DNA of 64,000 bases from Streptomyces bikiniensis (GCA_000716465.1 JNWL01000030.1:1-64000); one strand, 5' to 3'. Shown: positions 53,123-62,363, counted from the stretch's first letter. Notes: generated by a model not told the origin, from the sequence alone. A program made the numbers and translations.

Positions 53123-53279
53123 GGCGGGCTCCCTTCAGATGCGCAGTCGTGCTGCGTGAGCTGCTGTGTTCCGTGGCCTTTATCTACCCTTCACAAGCAC
53201 ACAATTCACCTGAGGAAGGCCGAAATCATGGTCGGATGACGGCAGTTGAGGGAGTCGAGGGGAGAGCGGCGGTGCGGGG

Positions 53280-53801
53280 TTACGGGATGACGACCACGGG
53301 CCGCTGGGCGCGGCGCGCGAGGCGGCCGGCCACCGAGCCGAAGATCCGCCCGACGATCCCGTGCGTGGAGCCGACCACGATCGCGTCGGCCGAGTACTCC
53401 CGGCCGACCTCCTCCAGCTCGTGACAGATGTCGCCGCCGCGCTCGACCAGGATCCACGGCACCTCGGCGAGGTGCTCGGCACAGGCCAGCTCCAGGCCGA
53501 GGACCTCGGTGCGGTGGTCGGGCACGTCCACGAAGACGGGGGGCTCGCAGCCGGCCCAGACGGTGGTGGGCAGCCGGTTGGCCACGTGCACGATGATCAG
53601 GCCGGAGCCGGAGCGGCGGGCCATGCCGATGGCGTACGCGAGGGCGCGCTCACTGGACGTGGAGCCGTCGAAGCCGACGACCACCCCGTGCCGGAAGGCC
53701 GGGTCGCAGGCATGACGTGGCTGTTCGACCGCGAGGGGGTCGACCGTGGAGTCGGCGACGCGCTTGCGGTCCGCGGGTTCGGGGAATTCGTGACCGGCCA
53801 T
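53280..53801 (-). CDS. Universal stress protein (UspA family, ATP-binding type)
   Basis: 173-aa Usp domain protein with a ~37-residue N-terminal extension before the core HGVVVGFDGSTSSERALAYA. The ATP-binding signature G-2x-G-9x-G(S/T) is intact in VVGSTHGIVGRIFGSVAGRL, so the ATP-binding class is indicated. Cytosolic; role in stress or dormancy inferred from the family only. Start ATG at 53801 lacks a strong ribosome site, and a start closer to the core is possible. Confidence 0.9.
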   Translation of the reverse strand: MAGHEFPEPADRKRVADSTVDPLAVEQPRHACDPAFRHGVVVGFDGSTSSERALAYAIGMARRSGSGLIIVHVANRLPTTVWAGCEPPVFVDVPDHRTEVLGLELACAEHLAEVPWILVERGGDICHELEEVGREYSADAIVVGSTHGIVGRIFGSVAGRLARRAQRPVVVIP

Positions 53802-54165
53802 CGGTGTCTCGGCGAAGAGGGTCCTCGTGGGAAGGGACGGGAGAAGGAGGAGAGGAACAACGGGAGGCGGCGGAGCTGTGTCCGGGAATCATCTTCCCAA
53901 GCCCATACCCCCAAGGGTACGGCGGCACTCCTCTCCTGCCCAGGGCCCACCGCGTCGAGCCCGGCGGACACACCGCTCGCGCGCGGCGTTCCAGGGAGCA
54001 TGCACGAGCGGTTCGGGATCTGGCAATGCCGGTTGTGTCCTACAGGCGTCCGTCCGGGGAGCGCGCCGGGCGGACGCGCGGGGCCGAACGGACGTCGCCG
54101 AGAGTGACCGGAACGTTCCGTTCCTCGTTGCCACAGGTCCACCCACCGCCGCAGGGAGAGCGCCC
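53802..54165. other. Intergenic region, 364 bp
   Basis: Region between the divergent Usp gene and the small membrane protein. It contains several short overlapping open frames but none with a convincing start or codon pattern. I see no hairpin, tRNA or clear promoter. The higher A+T near 53860-53920 is where a promoter for one of the genes might lie. Confidence 0.4.
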
Positions 54166-54495
54166 GTGCCCGTACCGCCGACCGCCACCGCCCGGTCCTC
54201 CGCCGCCCCCACCCCGACGCTCGCCGCGCCCCCCGCCCACCGCCGTACGGACGCCCCTCCCCCGGGCACGGCGGTGGAGAAGAAGGGGGAGCAGGCCGCC
54301 GACGGCCTCGTCCGCTGGGCGGCCTTCTGCTGCGTCCTGGTCCCGGTGGTGCTCGTCGTCTACGGCACCTCGCTCGCCGGGGCGGCCGGCGCCGCGCTCG
54401 GCCTCGTCTCGGTGACGGCGGCCTGCCGGCTGCTGCTGCGGCGCTCGGAGCGGGGTCTCCGCGCGGAGACCGCCCGCGGCGGACGCCGGCACTAG
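54166..54495 (+). CDS. Small two-helix membrane protein upstream of adpA
   Basis: 109-aa protein with an N-terminal Pro/Ala/Thr-rich region (about 1-45), then two adjacent hydrophobic stretches (WAAFCCVLVPVVLVVYGTSL and AGAAGAALGLVSVTAACRLL) and a basic tail (RRSERGLRAETARGG). The GTG start has GGGAGAG five bases upstream. A small membrane protein of this kind precedes adpA in other streptomycetes, as I recall. Function unknown. Confidence 0.7.
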   Translation: MPVPPTATARSSAAPTPTLAAPPAHRRTDAPPPGTAVEKKGEQAADGLVRWAAFCCVLVPVVLVVYGTSLAGAAGAALGLVSVTAACRLLLRRSERGLRAETARGGRRH

Positions 54496-54917
54496 TCGGG
54501 GAGGGGGCTCCCGGGCGCTCCCGACCCCTTTCGAGTTGACAGGCTCGCACAACCGATCCCATATGTTTTCAGCCAACTTCCGGTGACCGGCGAGTCCTTG
54601 GCGTAACGATTGGCCAACCCGGGCGCCGTCACCCCCGGAACCCCCGTCCCAGGGGGTCACACCCCCCGCGTACCGGGGCGTTCACCACCCCGGCGCGCCC
54701 CTCGGGGGCCTCCGCGCGCGCCTCCCCGCGATCGATCGCTTCACGCCAAGTTGCCTTGTCGACAATCCACCGGATGGAGAACTTGTCACCCCGGCGCCAC
54801 GGGACGCAGTAGATTCGATCATGGGTACCGAAGACTGGGGTCTCGTGCAAAACCGAGGGGAAACGTGCAGGAGCGACACGACCAGGGAGACGCGAACACC
54901 GAGGGGGGCTTAGCGTC
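54496..54917. promoter_or_regulatory. Long upstream region of adpA
   Basis: 422 bp without a gene, with lower G+C than the surroundings. It contains TTGACA at 54536-54541, a possible -35, with TATGTT at 54562-54567 (spacer 20 bp, longer than ideal). It also contains the palindromes TTGGCCAA (54610-54617) and TTGTCGACAA (54756-54765). adpA promoters are controlled from far upstream in other Streptomyces (AdpA itself, ArpA/BldD-type factors), so this long region probably holds several operators. Confidence 0.55.
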
Positions 54918-56087
54918 ATGAGCCAGGACTCCACCGCACCGGAGGCCGGACGGAAACTGTCCGGGCGCCGGCGTCGCGAAGTCGTCGCGGTGCTGCTGTT
55001 CAGCGGCGGCCCCATCTTCGAGAGCTCCATCCCGCTCTCCGTGTTCGGCATCGACCGGCAGGACGCCGGAGTGCCACGTTACCGGCTGCTCGTCTGCGCC
55101 GGCGAGGAAGGACCGCTGCGGACCACCGGCGGGCTCGAACTCACCGCGCCGTACGGCCTAGAGGCCATCGGCCGGGCGGGCACCGTCGTCGTCCCGGCCT
55201 GGCGGTCGATCACCTCGCCGCCGCCGCCGGAGGCGCTCGACGCGCTGCGCCGCGCACACGAGGAGGGGGCCAGGATCGTCGGGCTGTGCACCGGGGCGTT
55301 CGTCCTGGCCGCGGCCGGACTGCTCGACGGCCGCCCGGCGACCACGCACTGGATGTACGCGCCGACGCTCGCCAAGCGCTATCCGTCGGTCCACGTGGAC
55401 CCGCGGGAGCTCTTCGTCGACGACGGGGACGTACTGACCTCCGCCGGCACCGCGGCCGGAATCGATCTGTGTCTGCACATCGTGCGGACCGACCACGGCA
55501 CGGAGGCCGCGGGCGCCCTGGCGCGCCGCCTGGTCGTCCCGCCGCGGCGCAGCGGCGGTCAGGAGCGCTACCTCGACAGGTCTTTACCCGAGGAGATCGG
55601 CGCCGACCCGCTGGCCGAGGTCGTCGCCTGGGCGCTCGAACACCTCCACGAGCAGTTCGACGTGGAGACGCTCGCGGCGCGCGCGTACATGTCGCGGCGG
55701 ACCTTCGACCGCAGGTTCCGCTCCCTCACGGGCTCGGCGCCGCTCCAGTGGCTGATCACCCAGCGGGTGCTCCAGGCGCAGCGGCTGCTCGAAACCTCCG
55801 ACTACTCGGTCGACGAGGTGGCGGGCCGGTGCGGCTTCCGCTCCCCGGTGGCGCTGCGCGGCCACTTCCGGCGCCAGCTCGGCTCCTCGCCGGCGGCCTA
55901 CCGGGCGGCGTACCGCGCCCGGCGTCCGCAGGGCGAGGCCGGTACGGCGCTGCTCGACCCGGTCGTGCCCGCCCAGGTCGCGGCCGGTGTACGGCGGCCG
56001 GGCCCGGCGCTGGAGCCGGGGAAGCCGCAGTCCGACGCGTACGCGTCCGGACGGCCCTCCCTGCCGGGCCAGCGCAGCGCGCCGTGA
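54918..56087 (+). CDS. adpA: AdpA/BldH, AraC-family master regulator of development
   Basis: 389-aa global activator of aerial growth, sporulation and secondary metabolism. The N-terminal DJ-1/ThiJ-like dimerisation domain (about 20-200) contains VVAVLLFSGGPIFESSIPLS and VGLCTGAFVLAAAGLLDG. The C-terminal AraC DNA-binding domain (about 235-335) contains MSRRTFDRRFRSLTGSAPLQ and DEVAGRCGFRSPVALRGHF. The sequence matches known AdpA proteins nearly throughout as I remember them. Codon 223 is TTA (55584-55586), so translation depends on the bldA tRNA. ATG at 54918 is preceded by a G run nine bases upstream. It is followed by a terminator and orn, the order known in other Streptomyces. Confidence 0.98.
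   Translation: MSQDSTAPEAGRKLSGRRRREVVAVLLFSGGPIFESSIPLSVFGIDRQDAGVPRYRLLVCAGEEGPLRTTGGLELTAPYGLEAIGRAGTVVVPAWRSITSPPPPEALDALRRAHEEGARIVGLCTGAFVLAAAGLLDGRPATTHWMYAPTLAKRYPSVHVDPRELFVDDGDVLTSAGTAAGIDLCLHIVRTDHGTEAAGALARRLVVPPRRSGGQERYLDRSLPEEIGADPLAEVVAWALEHLHEQFDVETLAARAYMSRRTFDRRFRSLTGSAPLQWLITQRVLQAQRLLETSDYSVDEVAGRCGFRSPVALRGHFRRQLGSSPAAYRAAYRARRPQGEAGTALLDPVVPAQVAAGVRRPGPALEPGKPQSDAYASGRPSLPGQRSAP
55584..55586 (+). promoter_or_regulatory. TTA leucine codon in adpA (bldA control point)
   Basis: The leucine of DRSLPEEIG, in the linker between the dimerisation and AraC domains, is encoded by TTA, the rarest codon in Streptomyces, read only by the developmentally controlled bldA tRNA. Its place matches the conserved TTA of characterised adpA genes. 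Confidence 0.95.
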
Positions 56088-56130
56088 CCGGATGAGACCC
56101 GCGCGGCCACAAGCCGCGCACCGCAGGAAC

Positions 56131-56167
56131 GACGGGCGCCCGGGGACACCTCCCCCGGGCGCCCGTC
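56131..56167 (+). terminator. Terminator after adpA
   Basis: 15-base perfect stem (56131-56145 with 56153-56167), loop ACACCTC, 43 bp after the adpA stop and 50 bp before orn. It separates the two genes' transcripts. Confidence 0.8.
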
Positions 56168-56216
56168 GGGCTTCCGGGCCGGATCCGATCCTCCGCGCAC
56201 CCCCTAAGGTGGACGC

Positions 56217-56819
56217 ATGAACGATCGCATGGTGTGGATCGACTGCGAGATGACCGGGCTCTCGCTGACGGACGACGCACTCATCGAGGTGGCCGCGCTG
56301 GTCACCGACTCGGAACTGAACGTGCTCGGCGACGGCGTGGACATCGTGATCCGTCCGCCGGACGCGGCCCTGGAGACCATGCCGGAGATCGTGCGCCAGA
56401 TGCACACGGCCTCGGGGCTGCTCGACGCGCTGCCGGGCGGCACCACGCTCGCCGACGCCGAGGCCCAGGTCCTCGCCTACATCCGCGAGCACGTCAAGGA
56501 GCCCGGCAAGGCGCCGCTGTGCGGGAACTCGGTCTCCACCGACCGCGGCTTCCTCGCCCGCGACATGCCCGCCCTGGAGGGCCACCTGCACTACCGGATC
56601 GTCGATGTCTCCTCGGTCAAGGAACTGGCCCGCCGCTGGTACCCGAGGGCGTACTTCAACAGTCCGGAGAAGAACGGCAACCACCGGGCGCTCGCCGACA
56701 TCCGCGAGTCCATCGCCGAGCTGCGCTACTACCGCGAGGCGGTCTTCGTCCCGCAGCCCGGCCCCGACTCGGAGACCGCGAAGCGGATCGCGGCACGCCA
56801 CGTCCTTCCCGCGGAGTGA
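56217..56819 (+). CDS. orn: Oligoribonuclease
   Basis: 200-aa DEDDh 3'-5' exoribonuclease that degrades 2-5 nt RNA fragments and linear pGpG from c-di-GMP turnover. Exo motifs are present: [33 protein letters not shown], and III with [14 protein letters not shown] (catalytic His and Asp). ATG at 56217 follows AAGGTGG by four bases. Full family length. Its location right after adpA is conserved in Streptomyces. Confidence 0.97.
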   Translation: MNDRMVWIDCEMTGLSLTDDALIEVAALVTDSELNVLGDGVDIVIRPPDAALETMPEIVRQMHTASGLLDALPGGTTLADAEAQVLAYIREHVKEPGKAPLCGNSVSTDRGFLARDMPALEGHLHYRIVDVSSVKELARRWYPRAYFNSPEKNGNHRALADIRESIAELRYYREAVFVPQPGPDSETAKRIAARHVLPAE

Positions 56820-56957
56820 TCCCGGCGTGACAGGGGACTGACCGCCCGCTCGCGCCCTCGAACGCCCCTCCGGGAAACGCGGGCGCGAGCACCCTCCCGG
56901 ACCCTGTAGACTTCTTCTCGGCCGGTCGGGGAAACCTTCGGGAAAACCGCCGGTCGT

Positions 56958-57031
56958 GGTGGGTATAGCTCAGCTGGTAGAGCACCTGGTTGTGGTCCAG
57001 GATGTCGCGGGTTCGAGTCCCGTTACTCACC
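56958..57031 (+). tRNA. tRNA-His (GTG anticodon)
   Basis: Cloverleaf with a seven-base acceptor stem (56959-56965 with 57024-57030), anticodon stem CCTGG/CCAGG around TTGTGGT, anticodon GTG at 56992-56994, and T loop GGTTCGAGTCC. Discriminator C is at 57031. G at 56958 is the extra G-1 typical of tRNA-His. CCA is not encoded. A possible -10, TAGACT, is at 56907-56912. Confidence 0.97.
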
Positions 57032-57038
57032 CTCTGCA

Positions 57039-57072
57039 CCGAGGCCCCGGTTCGTGAGAACCGGGGCCTCGG
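57039..57072 (+). terminator. Terminator after tRNA-His
   Basis: 15-base perfect stem (57039-57053 with 57058-57072) around GTGA, followed by TCGTTTCC, eight bases after the tRNA. Confidence 0.85.
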
Positions 57073-57230
57073 TCGTTTCCGTGCGTCCGCGCTCGGCGCT
57101 TCCGCCACGCCCCGGTCCGCTCATCCGTTCGGGTCAAACGGCGACCCCCGCCTCCGACCCCCCTGCTAGCTTCCCTTTATGTCCTATATCGTCAGGTTTT
57201 CTCCGGCCGCCGGGGGCGGGGTGAGAGCGG

Positions 57231-58913
57231 ATGGGAATCCTGCGTGACCATCCCGAACTCGTCCTCTTCCTCTCCCTCGCGGCCGGCTACCTCGTCGGCA
57301 AGCTGCGCGTCGGCCCCATCACCCTCGGCGGCATCTGCGGCACCCTGATCGTCTCGCTGCTCCTCGGCGCCTGGACGAAGGCCACCGTCTCCGACGACGT
57401 GAAGACGATCTTCTTCGCGCTCTTCATCTTCTCGCTCGGCTACATGGCGGGGCCGCAGTTCTTCGCCAACCTCAACCGGAAGAGCCTGCGCTTCTTCGCC
57501 CTCTGCCTCATCGAGGTCGTCTGCGTCGTCGGCATCGCCCTCGGCATCGCGGAGGCCTTCGACCTCGACGTCGGCACCGCCGCGGGCATCCTCGCCGGCG
57601 CGGCCACCGAGTCGGCGGTCGTCGGCACGGCCACCGAGTCCATCGCCAAGCTGAGCGACCTGACCCAGGAGCAGATCACCCAGTACCAGGGCCACGTGGC
57701 CACCGCGTACACCGTCTGCTACCTGTTCGGCCTCGTCACCATCGTCATCTACACCAGCCAGATCATGCCGATGCTGATGCGGATCAACCTCCGCGACGCC
57801 TCGCGCGAGCTCTGGGAGCGGATGCGCGGCGAGGGCGGCGGCCTGGAGTCCGACGAGCGCGAGGCACTCCCGGGCCTGGTCGGCCGGACGTTCCTGGTCA
57901 CGCACGCGGACGGGACCGGGGTCGCCGACCTGGAGCGCTCGCTCGGCGGCCGGGTCACCGTCGAGGCGGTGAAACGCGGCAGCAAGGTGCTCACCCCTCC
58001 CCCGCCCGGCTTCGTGCTCACCCTCTCCGACCTGGTGCTCGCCGTCGGCCGGCGGGCCAACATCATCGAGGCGGGCCGGGTCATCGGCCCCGAGACGCCG
58101 GCCGTCCCCGGCCTGGACACCCCGCTCGCCACCACCCAGGTCTCCCTGACCGACAAGGGCGTCTCCGGCAAGTCCCTCGACACCCTCTCCAAGGAGCACC
58201 CGGAGTTCTCCTCCGGCGGGGTGTACGTCACGGACGTGCTGCGCAACGACCAGCACCTGCCCGCCACGCCGGAGACCGTCGTCGACCGCGGTGACGTGCT
58301 CACCCTGGTCGGCGCCCGCTCGGGCCTGGGCAAGCTGGCGTCCCGGATCGGCGCGACCGTGAGGAACGACGCCACGGACTTCATCTACCTGGGCCTCGGC
58401 ATCGTCTGCGGCTCGCTGCTCGGCCAGGTCGTGGTCGAGTTCGGCGACGTCCCCCTGTCGCTCGGCACCGGCGGCGGCTGTCTGATCTCCGGGCTGCTCT
58501 TCGGCTGGTTCCGGTCCCGCACCCAGACCTTCGGCGCCTTCCCGCCGCAGGCCGCCGCCACCCTCAAGGACATGGGCCTGGCGATCTTCATCGCCTGCAC
58601 GGGCCTGGTGTCGGGCCCGCAGGCCTGGCCGCTGCTCAAGGAGTACGGGGCGCTGCTGCCGTTCGCGGGGATCGCGATGGTCCTGGTGCCCGCGACGATC
58701 TCCCTCGTCGTCGGCCGCAAGCTGCTGAAGATCGAGAAGCCGCTGCTCATCGGCGCCATCGCGGGCCAGCAGTGCTCGACCCCGGCCATCACCTCGATCA
58801 CCCAGGTGGCCCAGAGCTCGGTCCCGATGCTCGGCTACACGATCACGTACACCCTCTCCAACTTCCTGCTCCCCCTGACCGGCCCGCTGCTCGTCGGCAT
58901 CCTGGGGGCGTGA
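57231..58913 (+). CDS. AspT-type aspartate:alanine exchanger, paralogue 1
   Basis: 560-aa membrane antiporter of the AspT/YidE/YbjL family. Two homologous membrane halves (about 1-185 and 375-560) flank a cytoplasmic part with a TrkA-C-like domain (about 295-370). The membrane halves carry the family's duplicated elements: FSLGYMAGPQFFANL with AGAATESAVVGTATES, and CTGLVSGPQAWPLL with AGQQCSTPAITSI. The AspD gene in the same operon predicts electrogenic exchange of aspartate in for alanine out. ATG at 57231 follows a G-rich GGGGTGAGAG site. Its stop is nine bases before the second paralogue. Confidence 0.9.
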   Translation: MGILRDHPELVLFLSLAAGYLVGKLRVGPITLGGICGTLIVSLLLGAWTKATVSDDVKTIFFALFIFSLGYMAGPQFFANLNRKSLRFFALCLIEVVCVVGIALGIAEAFDLDVGTAAGILAGAATESAVVGTATESIAKLSDLTQEQITQYQGHVATAYTVCYLFGLVTIVIYTSQIMPMLMRINLRDASRELWERMRGEGGGLESDEREALPGLVGRTFLVTHADGTGVADLERSLGGRVTVEAVKRGSKVLTPPPPGFVLTLSDLVLAVGRRANIIEAGRVIGPETPAVPGLDTPLATTQVSLTDKGVSGKSLDTLSKEHPEFSSGGVYVTDVLRNDQHLPATPETVVDRGDVLTLVGARSGLGKLASRIGATVRNDATDFIYLGLGIVCGSLLGQVVVEFGDVPLSLGTGGGCLISGLLFGWFRSRTQTFGAFPPQAAATLKDMGLAIFIACTGLVSGPQAWPLLKEYGALLPFAGIAMVLVPATISLVVGRKLLKIEKPLLIGAIAGQQCSTPAITSITQVAQSSVPMLGYTITYTLSNFLLPLTGPLLVGILGA

Positions 58914-58922
58914 GGCGGCGCG

Positions 58923-60626
58923 ATGATCGACTTCCTGAACCGGAACGTCTTCCAGCCCCACCCCGAACTCCTCGTCTTCCTCACCGTCGCGCTCGGCTTC
59001 CTCTTCGGGAGGCTCCGCTACCGGACCCTCGCGCTCGGCGCCGTCACCGGCTGCCTGGTGGCCGGGCTGCTGCTCGGCGCGCAGTTCGAGGTGACGATCG
59101 ACGCCACGGTGAAGAACCTCTTCTTCACCATGTTCCTCTTCGCCCTCGGCTACAAGGTCGGCCCGCAGTTCTTCCGGGGCCTGAAGAAGGACGGCCTGCC
59201 GCAGGTCGTCAACGCCGTCGTCGTCTGCGTGACGGGCCTCCTCGTCTCCTGGGGCTTCGCCGCGATGCTCGGGTACGGCCCCGGCCTCTCCGCCGGGCTC
59301 CTCGGCGGCGCGCTCACCCAGTCCGCCGTCATCGGCGTCGCCCAGGACGCCATCGGCAACCTGCCGGGGCTCTCCGCCGCGCAGACGAAGACCGAGGAGA
59401 ACCTGGTCGCGATCGGCTACGCCGTCACGTACCCGCTCGGCACGATCCTCTGCGCGCTGCTCCTCGCCAACGTCCTGCCCAGGCTGTACAAGCGGGACCT
59501 GGCCGCCGAGTCGGCGCGGCTCGCCGAGGAGCTGGACGCGCCCGGCGACGACCCCGACCTGTCCGAGGGCTACTACGAGGTCGTGCTCCGCGCGTACCGC
59601 GTCGAGCGCCCCGACCTCGCCGGCCGCACCATCGACGACTTCGAGCAGCAGCAGAAGGCGCTCGGCCGCCGCGTCTACCTCACCCGGGTGCGGCGGGACG
59701 GGAAGATCCTCGACCACGACCAGCGGACGGTGCTCCGCGAGGGCGACACGGTGGCGATCAGCGCGCTGCGCGGCTCGCTCGTCGACTTCGACCCGCTGAC
59801 CCACGTCGGGCCGGAGGCGGACGACGTCGAACTGCTCGGGTACCGGACGGAGACCCTGCACGTGGTCGCCTCGGAGAAGGCGCAGCTCGGCAGGAGCATC
59901 GCCGACCTGCGCCGCGAGCCCTTCATGGTGGGCGTGTACGTCGACAAAGTCTACCGGGCGGGCGCCGAGTACCCGTACCGCCTCTCGACCACCCTGGAGC
60001 GCGGCGACACCCTGGTCCTGACCGGGCCGAAGCGGCTCGTGGACCCGGCGGGGAAGGCGATCGGCAAGCCCGTGCCGACCTCCTTCGCCACCGACATGCT
60101 CTGGGTGGGCCTCGGCATCTTCCTCGGCGGCTGCGTCGGCATCCCGGCCCTGACCGTGTCCGGCGTGCCGATCTCGCTCTCCACCTCCGGCGGCGCGCTG
60201 ATCATGGGCCTGGTCTTCGGCTGGATCCGCGGCAAGTACCCGACGTACGGCAACGTCCCGCCCGGCGCGCAGTGGTTCATGGACACCCTGGGCCTGTGCC
60301 TGTTCGTCGCGGTCGTCGGCATCAACGCCGGGCCGAGCTTCACCGGCGGCCTGGCCTCGGCCGGCTGGGGGCTGCTGCTCTGGGGCGCGGTGGCGACCGT
60401 GATCCCGCTGCTCGTCGGCTTCCTCGTCGGCCACTACGTCCAGAAGATCCGCTTTCCGATCCTGATGGGCGTCCTGGCCGGCGGCCAGACGACGACCGCG
60501 GCGATCGGCGCGATCAACGAACAGTCCCGGTCGCAGATCCCGACCCTCGGCTACACGATCCCCTACGCGGTGGGCAACGTCCTGCTGACCGTCTGGGGCG
60601 CCGTGATCGTCATCCTCCACCACTGA
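58923..60626 (+). CDS. AspT-type exchanger, paralogue 2
   Basis: 567-aa homologue of the preceding protein with the same two-half plan: FALGYKVGPQFFRGLKKDG and GGALTQSAVIGVAQDAIG in the first half, a cytoplasmic TrkA-C-like region (about 290-370), and VVGINAGPSFTGG with LAGGQTTTAAIGAINEQ in the second half. The diverged motifs (TQSA for TESA, GQTTT for GQQCS) suggest a heteromeric partner or a carrier with different specificity. Nine bases separate it from paralogue 1, and aspD follows by 30 bp. Confidence 0.9.
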   Translation: MIDFLNRNVFQPHPELLVFLTVALGFLFGRLRYRTLALGAVTGCLVAGLLLGAQFEVTIDATVKNLFFTMFLFALGYKVGPQFFRGLKKDGLPQVVNAVVVCVTGLLVSWGFAAMLGYGPGLSAGLLGGALTQSAVIGVAQDAIGNLPGLSAAQTKTEENLVAIGYAVTYPLGTILCALLLANVLPRLYKRDLAAESARLAEELDAPGDDPDLSEGYYEVVLRAYRVERPDLAGRTIDDFEQQQKALGRRVYLTRVRRDGKILDHDQRTVLREGDTVAISALRGSLVDFDPLTHVGPEADDVELLGYRTETLHVVASEKAQLGRSIADLRREPFMVGVYVDKVYRAGAEYPYRLSTTLERGDTLVLTGPKRLVDPAGKAIGKPVPTSFATDMLWVGLGIFLGGCVGIPALTVSGVPISLSTSGGALIMGLVFGWIRGKYPTYGNVPPGAQWFMDTLGLCLFVAVVGINAGPSFTGGLASAGWGLLLWGAVATVIPLLVGFLVGHYVQKIRFPILMGVLAGGQTTTAAIGAINEQSRSQIPTLGYTIPYAVGNVLLTVWGAVIVILHH

Positions 60627-60656
60627 CGCGAACCCTCCCGTACGGAAGGACATGCC

Positions 60657-62306
60657 GTGCCCAAGCCCACGTTCACCCGCGAGGAGATCAGGTCCTTCGC
60701 GCAGCTCTCGCCGTTCGAGCTCAAGGACACCTTCATCTCGCTCGCCAAGCAGGCCCAGGAGGACCAGCCCGGGCAGAAGGACAAGTCGCAGGTGCAGATG
60801 CTCAACGCGGGCCGCGGCAACCCGAACTGGGTGGCCACCGGGCCCCGCGAGGCCTTCCACGCCCTCGGCTACTTCTCCCTGGCGGAGTCCCGCCGCGTGT
60901 GGACCGCCGACGACCTGGGCGGCATGCCCGAGGTGAAGGGGTCCGGCGAGCGCTTCGACGCCTTCGTGCGGCAGCACCCGGACCTGCCGGGGATCGAGCT
61001 CCTGGAGAAGAGCGTGGCGTACGCGGTGGAGCGCTTCGGCTTCGACCGGGACTCGTTCCTGCACGAGCTGACGGACAGTTCGGTCGGCGACAACTACCCG
61101 GTGCCGGACCGGATGCTGCCGCACGCCGAGCGGATCGTGCGCGGCTACCTCGACGACGAGATGTTCGACGGGAAGCCGCCGGCCGGGAACACCTCGCTGT
61201 TCGCGACCGAGGGCGGCACGGCCGCCATGTGCTACATCTTCGACTCCCTGATGAAGAACGGGATCCTGAAGAAGGGCGACCGGATCGCCCTGATGGTCCC
61301 GGTCTTCACCCCGTACATCGAGATCCCCGAGCTGGACACCTACGACTTCGACGTGGTGACGGTCGAGGCGAGCCTCTTCACCGAGACCGGGGTGCGCCAG
61401 TGGCGCTACCCGGCCGAGGAGGTCGCCAAGCTGGAGGACCCCTCCGTCAAGCTGGTCTGCCTGGTGAACCCGTCCAATCCGCCGTCCCTCGCGCTGAGCC
61501 GGCGGGTCGCCGACCAGATCAAGGAGATCGTCGCCTCGAAGAACCCGAACCTGCTGATCGTCACGGACGACGTCTACGGGACGTTCGTGCCCGGCTTCCG
61601 CTCGATCGCCGCCGACCTGCCGCGCAACACGCTGCTCGTGTACTCGTACTCCAAGCACTACGGCGCCACGGGCTGGCGGCTCGGCGTCATCGGCCTGAAC
61701 GACGACAACGTGATCGACGCGATGCTGGCGGAGCTGCCGGAGGAGGAGAAGGAGCGGCTGAACAAGCGGTACGGGACGCTGACGCTCGAACCGGAGAAGA
61801 TGCGGTTCATCGACCGGATGGTGGCGGACTCGCGCCAGGTGGCGCTCAACCACACGGCCGGGCTCTCGCTGCCGCAGCAGGTGATGATGGTGCTCTTCTC
61901 CCTCTTCGACATGCTGGAGGAGGGGCGGGCGTACAAGGAGCGGATCCGCGGGATCGTCGGCCGTCGGCTCGACCTGCTCCTGGAGGGCGCCCGCATGAAG
62001 ATCTCGGAGGATCCGCAGCGGGCCGCCTACTACATCGAGCTGGACCTGCTCGCGGAGGCCGAGCGGGTGCACGGCAAGCCGTTCGCGGACTTCCTGGAGA
62101 AGAACTACGAGCCGGTGGACCCGCTGTTCCGGCTGGCCCAGCAGACGGGCGTGGTCCTGCTCAACGGCGGCGGCTTCGACGGCCCGGAGTGGTCCGTGCG
62201 GGTGTCGCTCGCCAACCTGGACGACCTGGACTACCTGAAGATCGGCCACCACCTGCGGGCGATCTTCGACGCGTACGCGGAGGAGTGGCAGGCCTCGGGG
62301 GCCTGA
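60657..62306 (+). CDS. aspD: Aspartate 4-decarboxylase/aminotransferase (AspD)
   Basis: 549-aa fold-type I PLP enzyme releasing CO2 from the beta-carboxyl of L-aspartate to give L-alanine, with side aminotransferase activity. Features are LNAGRGNPNWVATGPR near the N terminus, EGGTAAMCYIFDSL, NPSNPPSLALSRRVADQIKE and the PLP lysine in YSYSKHYGATGWRLG (Lys333). It is ~130 residues longer than ordinary aminotransferases, as AspD proteins are. GTG start with GGAAGGA six bases upstream. With the two AspT genes it forms an aspartate-in, alanine-out cycle that consumes a cytoplasmic proton and can build proton-motive force or resist acid. Confidence 0.94.
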   Translation: MPKPTFTREEIRSFAQLSPFELKDTFISLAKQAQEDQPGQKDKSQVQMLNAGRGNPNWVATGPREAFHALGYFSLAESRRVWTADDLGGMPEVKGSGERFDAFVRQHPDLPGIELLEKSVAYAVERFGFDRDSFLHELTDSSVGDNYPVPDRMLPHAERIVRGYLDDEMFDGKPPAGNTSLFATEGGTAAMCYIFDSLMKNGILKKGDRIALMVPVFTPYIEIPELDTYDFDVVTVEASLFTETGVRQWRYPAEEVAKLEDPSVKLVCLVNPSNPPSLALSRRVADQIKEIVASKNPNLLIVTDDVYGTFVPGFRSIAADLPRNTLLVYSYSKHYGATGWRLGVIGLNDDNVIDAMLAELPEEEKERLNKRYGTLTLEPEKMRFIDRMVADSRQVALNHTAGLSLPQQVMMVLFSLFDMLEEGRAYKERIRGIVGRRLDLLLEGARMKISEDPQRAAYYIELDLLAEAERVHGKPFADFLEKNYEPVDPLFRLAQQTGVVLLNGGGFDGPEWSVRVSLANLDDLDYLKIGHHLRAIFDAYAEEWQASGA

Positions 62307-62322
62307 CGAGAGGCAGGAGGGG

Positions 62323-62363
62323 CGCGCCCCGGTCGGAGGTAGGGGGGCCGACCGGGGCGCGCG
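62323..62363. terminator. Bidirectional terminator between aspD and chitinase
   Basis: 15-base perfect stem (62323-62337 with 62349-62363) with an 11-base loop between convergent stop codons. Confidence 0.8.

Noticed and set aside
53889..54269. 126-codon minus-strand open frame in the Usp-membrane protein gap
   Set aside because: No ribosome site, no motif, and it overlaps the better-supported 54166-54495 gene.
54536..54567. A firm sigma-70-type promoter for adpA from TTGACA and TATGTT
   Set aside because: The spacer is 20 bp, outside the usual 16-19 range; listed only as a possible element in the upstream region.
57192..62252. 1686-codon open frame antisense to aspT-aspT-aspD
   Set aside because: Codon-bias shadow; composition is Arg/Glu/Val-rich without motifs, and three well-defined genes lie on the other strand.
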